Assembly: GCA_012861695.1 (NCBI GenBank)
Contig: JAAOOA010000028.1
Location: 8,844,470 to 8,908,469, forward strand
DNA length: 64,000 bases
DNA from: Trematomus loennbergii
Taxonomy: Eukaryota > Chordata > Actinopteri > Perciformes > Nototheniidae
Reading direction: 5' to 3'
A program made the position numbers and the translations under genes. Shown piece by piece: positions 1 through 64,000 of this stretch. The notes below the pieces were generated by a model. It searched no databases, had not been told where the DNA came from, and saw nothing but the letters and a program-made list of their open reading frames with translations. Each line of letters begins with the position of its first letter. Position 1 is the stretch's first letter.

Positions 1-420
1 TTTTATAATTTTGTCCGGAAGATTTAAACTTTAATACACGTTGACCGGCGAAAAACTCTGCGCGGATCCCTCGGCCCCCACCCATGGAATAAACAGAAGG
101 GCAGCCATGACAACCATTCTTCTTCGCTGCTTTTGTGGAGGAAGTTGCTGCTTTTGTGGAGGAAGTTACAGCACCACGTACAGGTTCGGCATATGTACTG
201 CAGCTTTTCCAGCGTTTGGATGTAAACGGAGCCGTCTCGTGGAGCTTGACACAATCCGGTGTATATTGCGTGGGGACGGAAGGTTTTTTGCGGTTGCATT
301 TGCGTTACTCCGATGCGTTTTGCCGTATTTGTCCTCGTGGAGCCGGGGCCTAAATGACGAACATAACATTGACGAATATGTACCTTATAAAGTTGTAGTG
401 GCTAACATGTTAGCAACCAG
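1..420. mobile_element. Possible decayed DNA-transposon fragment at the left edge
   Basis: This stretch is clearly richer in CpG than the DNA that follows. It has phrases such as ATGTAAACGGAGCCG and GTGGGGACGG that I associate with short non-autonomous hAT-like elements of fish. A 21-bp unit (GCTGCTTTTGTGGAGGAAGTT) is repeated in tandem at 126-146 and 147-167. An open frame of 149 codons (41-490, +) crosses it, but its cysteine/arginine-rich product resembles nothing I know and other frames are also open. The assignment is a weak recollection. Confidence 0.25.
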
Positions 421-1197
421 TTGCTTATTTACGCATTCAGCAGAGACCAATATTCACTCACCCTTTAGCTCAGTGTTGTCAGTGTACTGAGGGTTGTCTA
501 GCTCTGTAGCTGCTAAATGCTACATTATCTTCACCAGCCAGTCAGTAACGGTTTCTGTCACCATTCTGTTACCGGGCAGATATTATTTAAAATATTCAAC
601 CCTTTTTCTGTTGAAAATAGACATGTCACTAAAACAGTAAAGCTGCAGGCCATAAAACCCAAACAATGAGCTAATAGATGCTTAAAGTCTCCAAGGGGAA
701 CTGTTGAGTAAGGTGATAATTGTCTGTGGGTTGAACCATTCTACATCACTCATAATCATAATGATTAATTATGAATACAAAAATATTGATTAGTGCTGCT
801 TATATGCTTTATCATGTGAGGCCTTCAATATTTCGTACCATATACTATAGTAGAGCCAACATTCACAAATGATCTCAGAAGTATAATATACTCATTTTTG
901 GGTAGTGTTTAGGTTGCCTAAAGTTTGAGGCTGCCTTTGCAATGGGCTCCAGGAATGCAAATCTGGCCATCTTGTCCACTAAAATGTAACAATATCTCCA
1001 AAATTAAACAAATCATTGTTCACGAAACCACCAGTGGTCCATGAAAGACTAAATCAAACAATGAAAGCCCAATTTAAATTGTGAGTTTGGATCATAGCAC
1101 TATGAATACAACAGTTGTGTGAGGCTGATTCATGTAATATCCTCTTCTCTCTGGCTCCAGAGTCCCGCTGACACAGCAGCTGTGAGCAATACGTACG

Positions 1198-1271
1198 TGC
1201 GTGGGTGTGTGTGTGTTTGTGCGCACTCTTACTTGTGTGTGTCGCTATGTGTATGTGTATGTGTGCCTGTG
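1198..1271. repeat. Imperfect GT-rich simple repeat
   Basis: GTGTGTGT blocks interrupted by GCGC, ACTCTTAC and GTATGTGTAT. It looks like a decayed (GT)n microsatellite. Confidence 0.7.
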
Positions 1272-1944
1272 CAGGTGGTAAGAGGGAGGGACAGCAATGC
1301 CTGTGAGCTGAATAACAAATCTAGCATACTGCACACCTGAGGAGCTGTCACTGTCATAATCAGCCGTTTATAATGCATGGCAGAAGGGGGACAGGAGTCT
1401 AGAGGAGGAAACGAGGACACAGTTGGTATCAAAGCCCTGTCTGTGTCTTATATCCTTTTCTTCTTAAGAAAGAAGCCGACACCTCTCTATTGGTGTTTGC
1501 AGAATTGAAAAAGGGAGTGTATTTCCTTTTTTGACATTTTCACTTTCAAATCCTTTAAGTTATTGCTGCACTCTCTCATATCCCCTAAGTGACAGATGTC
1601 CCATATGGAAAGCTGGATAGCTCTACTTCCTCCTTCTTTACACCCCGCCTGGCCCAGCAGGTCTGCGTCCGGACACCTCCTCCAGACAGCTCAAGGTGAC
1701 ACATGGTTGCTTAGGCACAGATGAGTGGCTGTCCCTGGGCCGCCAGTTGGCCAACTCACTTTTTTTCCCCCTCTACAGCTGAACCAGAGTCCCAGAGCAG
1801 TTGGTTCAAACACCTCCCTTCGAGCCTTTTGTTGTTTCAGTGCGACGCAAATCTATGGTTCTCCTGTGGCGAGGGCCACAGGAGCGGCAGGTTGACTCAC
1901 TTCCAACTCACTGACACAATCATTCATTGCTTGTAGTGGGGGTG

Positions 1945-2135
<191 letters not shown>

Positions 2136-5100
2136 AGCCGGAACAGTGCCTGTTAGACAGGCCGGCTGATATTTTTCTGCAGGGTCAGCAGAGACTTGGC
2201 CAAGCCAGCATCATGGAGGAGTAAATCAATGAAACCCAATTAGACACCAAGAAAGGTGAGAGAGGACTTGAGCAGCAAAAAAAGGACAGAATGAGACAAA
2301 ACGTTATCCTTGAGAATTATTGTAAAAATACCTGTAAATCAAACATCTTTGTCATGCTGAAACATCCTCCTTGTGTTTAAGAGAGCAAAAGCTGATATTA
2401 AAAAGCAACAAATCTGAGAACAGCTTCACTCATGATTCGTGGGAGTTTCAAAGAACTGTGTGGGACATGCTTTGTGTTTTGTGGGGATTGTGTGAGTCAC
2501 ACTGATGCATCATTCTGCTTCCCTTTAACCAAATAAAGCTGTTTTGACTATGAAGAGCTTCTGATCTTACAGTTTTCATGAACAAACATTGTGAGGCACC
2601 TGAAATACGCTTCAGACGTTTTGCTTCGTCCTACTGACCCTTTGATGTGTGTCTTGCTGAAGTCCCCAGCGGGTGAAGGGAGCAGCCATGTGTCTGTGGA
2701 GGGCGAGAGTAAAGGCAATATGTCTCATGATCACCTCCTGAGCGAGCCAAATGAGGCACCCTTCGCTCTGAGCAACCTGCCACTAACATCTGCTGCTTTG
2801 GCCGCAAATACCCTTCTAAGTTATATAAATCCTGTCTGATTATTGGTGTGAGGCACCGTCTATGCTATAATGACGAAAACCTTTAATAATATCTATGCTA
2901 CTTCCAAATAATGTATCTTCTCTTTAGTTGAATTATTCATTTTATGGCTGGCAGGACTTCTCTTTACTGAAAGTGAAAGCAAGTCAACAGTGGAATTCAT
3001 ATCACCGGGTGCAGAATGGACCTGTACAATCGTAAACAATGCACTTTAAAACGTTTCATGTTGTTAGTATGCTGGTGTTTTATTTTAGAGCAATCAGATT
3101 CAGATGAAAAAGGCAGCATTATTTTCTGAATTAATGAAAGAAAAACAGCATCTAAGCATTTTAATATCCTGCTGACTGCTAATGAGCTGTGAAAAGAATT
3201 ATGCACCAGATAATAATCCTGTTCACATTGACAGGGGGAAAAAAGATACTTAATACCCACAGGCATGTGTGCTGGAATAGGTACCATGGCAATTATCGTG
3301 AATCACGACCATTTTTTAATCTCATTAAAACACACTATATTGTTTCAAATGAGCGATAATATCTCCTTTAAAAGAAGAAAAACCATTATGTTCGTAATTT
3401 ATTTTCTGTTTATTAATATTGTTTTCATCTGCAATGTTTAACTGTTATATATGTTAATGAGAATATATGCCAATATGAAAAGGGCAACTGCAATAATGCA
3501 TCAACATATTCCCTGGTTCATTTATTATATTGTCATATTAACTATCTTGCCTTTTATCATACTTTTCATCATGATTTTTACTCTTTTAATGAACACACTA
3601 TACCTCTTTATTCAATCTGTCAAATTCAGGGAGCAAGCCAGCCCTTTGCCATCTTCTTGCGCCCTCGGTAATTATTAATGCATTTTTCTAATCAGGCTTC
3701 TGTGCCTTTTGCAGGAAGGAAATCTAATAAATGTGAAAACTAAACTCTCCCAGGTGAACACATTAGGGTAACCAAAAGAAATCAAGCATTTATTGAAGTA
3801 ACCTATAATCTCATTACCTCTGTGATTGCAAAAAAACAGTGGCTCATTCCTTGACTGCCTCCAAAATTAGGCTCTCGATAAGAAAGCCCAGTGTGAGACA
3901 GAAGAATGTAGAGGGGGGGGGGGATCGGCAGCAGAATCAGCCTTCATATAAATCCATCCCGCCTCAGACAGGCTGTTGGTCCAGCCCTAAATCAGGCAGG
4001 CCAGGCTGTCAGGACCAGAGACCTTGTCTTCTCACAGATCAATAGTGATAAGGGGGAATACATTTCGAGCTGCAAATACTGAAGACACCAAAGATGCACT
4101 GAGGCTGCAAGAAGCTCCTTAGACATGTATACTGCATTTAGGAAGTTGATTTGGAATGTTGCACACTGGGAGCTGAGATGATGGTTTGGTCGATTTTGCT
4201 CTTGTGGATAACAGCACAGATGAGCTTGGCATTGAGGCAATGTTTTCTTGTTATGCACATTATGTTTCTGTATTTAGTTGATACATTGACACATGGCTCT
4301 GCACAAAACATGTGTTTGCTTGTAGGCATTGTCAGTTCATGAGTGTGAGTGCGTGTGTGAGCACTTGACAGACTCACCACGGCATTTCATGTATGGATGA
4401 TGAAACTATTTAATAAAGCGTCTCAGAGCAACTCAACCAGCGTTAATACAGACACATTTTCACGTTGTTTTAAGGTAATACATCATATAATTGACTTTGT
4501 AGACTGCCATATTATTTCTGTATTCTCATGTACAATACATACTTCAAATCTGAATAAAACATACTGTTCTGTTTCTGTTCTTAATGTTTCATTTTTTTTA
4601 AATATTCTTTTTATAGTTCTGAATTGAATGATTAGCACATAACCAATAAATAATTTACATGTGAAATGTTGGATATGGGTTATGTGGGGGAAACTTCTGT
4701 TACACTTGAATTGGAAGAAAAAAAGATAACAAGTGAACAATGAATAATTGAGACAACTGCCTTTTTGCCGACATGTGCCATTAAAAATCAATAGCCACAC
4801 TGTTATTGCATCACTAACCAAAAAAGCTCGATTCTCTCCTTGGGTTGCTCTGAAGTTCAATACAATTTGCCTTAATCAGGCAATCAATCACTATTAGATC
4901 TGCGTGCCACACAAGCACACAGCAGGCACATGTGGCCCCTAGCAAAAAACTGCAATCTCTAAATTGGGGGAGACACGGACTTGTGTGAGCCCTGTGACTC
5001 AGTAGACGCTGCCAAAGCTGCTGCCTGAGCTTGCGAAGCGTCATTTCGCCTTTATTTGTCGACAAGAGGGTGGCACCAAGCTGCTTTACTGACATGTCTT

Positions 5101-6841
5101 TTCACAAGAAATTACAGAGAGAACGCTCAGCGGAAATGTGCTTGCGTGTGTCTGTCACTGTTTGTCTCTTTGCATACAATACAAAATAATGAGATCCTTT
5201 TTATCGTTACGATTTTTCTTCCTAGATAATTACCTAATATTCTTGTCGAAAACATGTCATGCATTACATTTGTGGTTGATCACATGCTGGGACCTTGCAA
5301 TAAAATACTTGCGAAAGCCAGAGACAACTCAAAGTAGCCAGATATGATTAACACATGCACAGCATCACACATCATACATTCACACACGTATGTGCACCCG
5401 AATACATGCATGGCTCTGTTTGGCTCCATTGTTCGAGTGGCATATTGAATGCGATTTTCAGAAGAGGAGAATAATCAGAGCATTACTGTGCTCCTTGGAG
5501 ATCTTTTATTGAATGCATAACAATGAAGCTTGATTGGAATTGATAATAGCTTTGAGGACTAGGTTTCTCCTTCCCAGTGTCTAATTTGTTACAGCAACCT
5601 TTGACATCCTTCGAATTGCCAATGACAAGGTAATAAGCCAACAGTTTGAGAGCGGTCCAAATATGTGTGTTTATGCCAAGAGAATACATTCTTGCCCACT
5701 GATCGAATACCGAGTGTCATTTTGAAATACTGGATCTGTGCCTCTGTAAATTTGCATAAGCAGCGCATGAATTCAAAGGAAAGAGGCTATGTGCATGTGT
5801 GTCACTGAATATTGTCATCTATATTTGGCTTTCAGCAGAAAGGACTGAATTCTGAATTACAGTATATGGGAGCGGAGTGTGAACTGTGTGATATTCCTGT
5901 ATCAACACAAAGTCAGCATGAAGAAGTGCAGCGGATGTGAAAGTGCTGCTGACCTCATCCATATTTCTTCCAGTGCCATCAAGGCCACCAGGCTGCAGTG
6001 CTTCACGCTGCATCCAATTGTGCAGAGTAAAAGGTGTGGAATCAAGGGCCCCCCCAGGCCACTAGCCCCCGGACACCTGCGCTTATGAGAGTCAACAGCA
6101 GTGTCAGCAGCAACACCAACATGCATCATATAGAGCTGCCTCACACATGCCTGCAAAACAAGGTTATCTGTCTACAAACAGCACTAACAGAGAATATATG
6201 ACTGCACAGCGACGTAAATGTTACATGTATCCTTTTATTGCACATTTAAGACCATGCCAAATTCAGGTAGATGCACACAGAGTTCTCGCAGAGTCTCAGA
6301 TTGGACTTATGAATCATGCAACATGATATTGTTTGATTGAATGCACCAAGTCCAAATTGGATTCCCACTAACGCCTCCTCCCCTCCCTGCCCAGACAAGT
6401 GCTGATTAAAGATAACCGCCTCTGCATTAATCAAAGAGATGGAGCATTTTGATCCTACTTTCAATTAGATTAGATTACATCAATTTGTACAAAATGCGAT
6501 ATCAATTATCAACAGGTTATTCAGCTTGATCTTTTGCCCAATTCTGCCAAAGTGCACATTGAATCTGACTGCCTTCGAAACATGATTTTGTAATGTGTCT
6601 TATCAGCTGTGAGGAAAACTGGCTGTTGGAAACCCTGACGACAACAGTCTCTCTTTGATCTTATCTTAATTTTGTTGCACTTTCTTTCTTCTTTTGATTG
6701 CATTCATTTACAGCAATGAGACAGTGTAATTATTTAAAAACATGGATGATCAGGCATGCTAATCAATGACAAGACTGTGAAGTGACGTGTGGCTCATTAT
6801 GACACGCAAGCACTTTTAAAAACTATTCAGCACTCTCTTGC

Positions 6842-6864
6842 TGTGTGTGTGTATGTGTGTGTAG

Positions 6865-6904
<40 letters not shown>
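6842..6904. repeat. (GT)n microsatellite
   Basis: A GT tract of about 63 bp with ATG, AGG and TTG interruptions in its first half and a pure run in its second half. Confidence 0.95.
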
Positions 6905-6907
<3 letters not shown>

Positions 6908-7452
6908 GACTATAAGTGGAAAATGTTAGTGCTTACTGTTTGTTTAGGATTACAAGACACTCTCAGGAGCACATGGTTTGATTTGTGGGAGGAGGGGAGC
7001 AGCATCGCTCCCATCACAAACTCGATGCAGCACAAAACGCCAATAACTTGGAAAACAACAGATTGCCCAGAAGGAGGTGAATGAAAAGTCAGCCCTTGTT
7101 TATTATTTGGAGAGAGACTAAGTATTTTTCTCGCCAACCATACTAAAGTATTTCTGTGTCACAGATGAAATCTATTCCATAGAGCCCTGTCTTGATAGTT
7201 AATTAGATGTCAGCAGCACAACCAAGGTAATTTAACCTTCATCAGCCTGTATCACATGAGAAGATAATGTGAGGGAATTATTCATTGCATATTTTAGTGG
7301 AACATGAAAAAAGCTTTACTTACGGATTCTAGGCTTAAGTGAAGATGAATTGATAGAATGCAAAATTCAGAATTCCACAGTGATAGTAATTTGTGAAACA
7401 GCAAGCTTATTTGGCAGCAATGAGGCAGACTGTATAGAAAACTCAACACACT

Positions 7453-7568
<116 letters not shown>

Positions 7569-8340
7569 TCCCTAAAACATTGACAAGTAATAATCCTTAA
7601 AATCAAACATGCCGTAAACAGCAATTACCTATGGGCTTTGTGATCAAAATCTCCCACCTTGTGATCAATAGAGTCTGGCCTAGGCTACTCTTTATGCAGA
7701 CTGAAAGACAACTGATTGAATTCTGCATTACTGATGAGCATGACATTTAAAAAGCATTAATCTCAAAGTAGTCTGTAGCTAAAAACAATAGAACTCTAAT
7801 GAAAACAACATAGATATACAAACCAGTGTATTATGATAGCAAATAACACAACACCATTTGTTAACTTCCAACTTGACTTAAAATGAAACACTGGAAACAA
7901 AGACAACCATTAGTAAACATGATAAGATGATGATAAGATGTAGAAGATATTCACATACAGCAACGTCCTTTCTGATTTGTCTTTTTTTGCATTTCTATCT
8001 CAGTCTCATTTAAATATAATGTGCAAAGTAGTGAATAAGATAATAGGCAAATAAATAGTGACCTAAAACTAACCTTTAAATGTTGAAAACTATTGATGTT
8101 GTAATCTGAAATAGAGAGACGTGGTCTTTCATTAAGTAATTTAATTTGGACTGGAAGGGCAGTTCAGTCATATCAATAGGAGCCGTATTTTAGTTTGGTT
8201 GGTTATGATTGTATGCAGTTTAAGTAAGGATATTAAAGCCTTATCAGCAGTTTTGCATACATCTACCAATTTAGGCCAACAGTAATACATTAAATACATA
8301 TAACATACCCTATAAACATTACAAAAAATACTCAGACTTA

Positions 8341-8610
8341 CCTGATTACCTTAAAAAACTACATTACAAATACAAAATACCAGGCTGGAAAATAAATATA
8401 AAAAACACAGAAAAACATAGACGATTACCATAATGTAAGATAAGACCACCATGAAACTTGAACATGCTCATATACAATACTTTATTACCTAGATTGACTA
8501 CTTTACAAATCCAAAATAATAGGCTAGAAAATAAATAATAAAAGAAAAAACGAAATGCATAAATTATATACGCCTACCGTAATGTAACATAAGACCACCA
8601 TAAACTCGAA
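8341..8610 (+). repeat. Diverged tandem duplication, two units of about 123 bp
   Basis: Unit 1 is 8341-8462 and unit 2 is 8488-8610. Both run in the same order through CCT.GATT, ACTAC.TTACAAAT.CAAAATA, AGGCT.GAAAATAAATA, AC.CCGTAATGTAA or ACCATAATGTAA, ATAAGACCACCAT.AAACT and end in TTGAA or TCGAA. Divergence looks like 20-30% with small indels, so the duplication is old. It lies immediately before the probable promoter. Confidence 0.8.
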
Positions 8611-8689
8611 ACTCTACCACACACATGGTGAATGAACATAACTATTTTGTGTAAACGTTTTATAATACTCTGTCATTTGGGATGATGGA

Positions 8690-9040
8690 CCCGGCTCAGT
8701 CCCAGCAGTGAAATTGGCTGTGTGACCGGTAGGGAGAGACAGTGAGATGGGCGGTGTGTAGTCTAGTGGCTGGGGCTCTTTTTGTGTTTGTGTCGGACTG
8801 GATGGGAGGGAGCAGCAGCCTCAGTACCAGGCACGCTCTCCCTCAGTGCTGACTGGATAGATAGAGGAGGAGGCTGCTACATGCTGCCGCCACCGCTCCT
8901 GCCTTTGTCGTAGAGGGACCTTTTTTTCAACGCGGCTACACTTGATCCAGACGGATATTCCTTTATTTTTCCCATATTTCTTTTTTATTTGTGGCCACAC
9001 GGATTTCCGAAGGGGAGATTAAACAGTCGCGGACGCACCA
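8690..9040 (+). promoter_or_regulatory. cdh2: Probable cdh2 core promoter and 5' UTR
   Basis: This G+C-richer stretch precedes the start codon, after AT-rich DNA. It has an inverted CCAAT box (ATTGG, 8713-8717), a GC box (GGGCGG, 8749-8754), purine-rich GGAGGGAGCAGC tracts and a GCCGCCACC stretch at 8886-8894. No TATA box is evident. Mammalian N-cadherin promoters are also reported as TATA-less and Sp1-dependent, so this fits. The transcription start cannot be fixed from sequence alone. Confidence 0.6.
8881..8913 (+). promoter_or_regulatory. Possible upstream ORF in the cdh2 5' leader
   Basis: An ATG at 8881 is followed by ten codons (MLPPPLLPLS) and TAG at 8911-8913, ending 127 bases before the cdh2 ATG. 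If transcription starts upstream of it, this uORF could lower translation of cdh2, whose own start has a weak context. Whether the transcript includes it is unknown. Confidence 0.35.
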
Positions 9041-63756
<54,716 letters not shown>

Positions 63757-63940
63757 GATGCACAGCCACTCCGTGAAAAGGATGAAGAGATGAAAAAAAA
63801 GTTAAAATTAAAGAAAAAAGGAAAGATTTCCTGTTGATGGACATGGACAGCTTCTGATATTCCCCCGAGAGAGTGATGGAACTGTGACAGAAAAGAAAAC
63901 AAAAAAATAAACATTGATTCAGAAATTTTTTCAAAAACCA
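63757..63940 (+). other. cdh2: Proximal 3' UTR of cdh2
   Basis: A-rich sequence after the stop with a canonical AATAAA at 63906-63911, then T-rich DNA (63926-63932) and a TTATTGTTGT stretch near 63949. That is the usual layout of a cleavage/polyadenylation site. A longer 3' UTR running past the window edge is equally possible, because cdh2 transcripts often have one. Confidence 0.5.
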
Positions 63941-64000
63941 ACCTAGGCTTATTGTTGTAGTCTACGCATACATATGCTTGTTGAAAGCTTTGGCATAGGC

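Noticed and set aside
41..490. 149-codon open frame on the + strand
   Set aside because: No domain, unusual cysteine/arginine content, overlapping open frames on both strands and probable repeat origin.

Overview
The window is vertebrate genomic DNA, almost certainly from a ray-finned (teleost) fish. Evidence: AT-rich non-coding DNA, long (GT)n/(CA)n microsatellites, two tRNA-derived SINEs with the 3' tail typical of fish SINEs, a short terminal-inverted-repeat element, and one long multi-exon gene on the + strand. A percomorph-like fish is a guess; I cannot name the species.

One protein-coding gene is supported: cdh2 (N-cadherin). Sixteen coding exons run from the ATG at 9041 to the stop at 63756. 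Exon sizes, exon order and protein motifs follow the classical type I cadherin plan: signal peptide, prodomain, furin site, five EC repeats, one transmembrane helix and a catenin-binding tail. The cytoplasmic exon at 60766-60930 identifies it as cdh2 rather than cdh4 or cdh1. The intact product would be about 909-910 residues.

Layout: 1-8690 is upstream intergenic DNA with microsatellites, a possible old DNA-transposon scrap at the left edge and a diverged 123-bp tandem duplication just before the promoter. 8690-9040 is the probable TATA-less promoter/5' UTR, with a possible uORF. Exons 1 and 2 are followed by intron 2 of about 33 kb (10845-43887), which fills half the window and holds repeats and candidate regulatory sequence but no convincing gene. 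Exons 3-16 lie in 43888-63756, followed by a short 3' UTR stretch with an AATAAA at 63906.

The most notable observation is that, although every exon is present with an AG acceptor and a GT donor (where one is due) and strong protein conservation, the literal sequence cannot be translated end to end. Small indels interrupt the frame at exon 2/intron 2, exon 9, exon 12 (two), exon 14 (two) and exon 16, with a probable hidden compensated set in exon 13. Four sit in short G or C runs. I read these as sequence or assembly errors in a functional gene; a recently inactivated copy is the alternative.

I found no undescribed biological system. The rest of the value lies in candidate regulatory elements and repeats, flagged with modest confidence.
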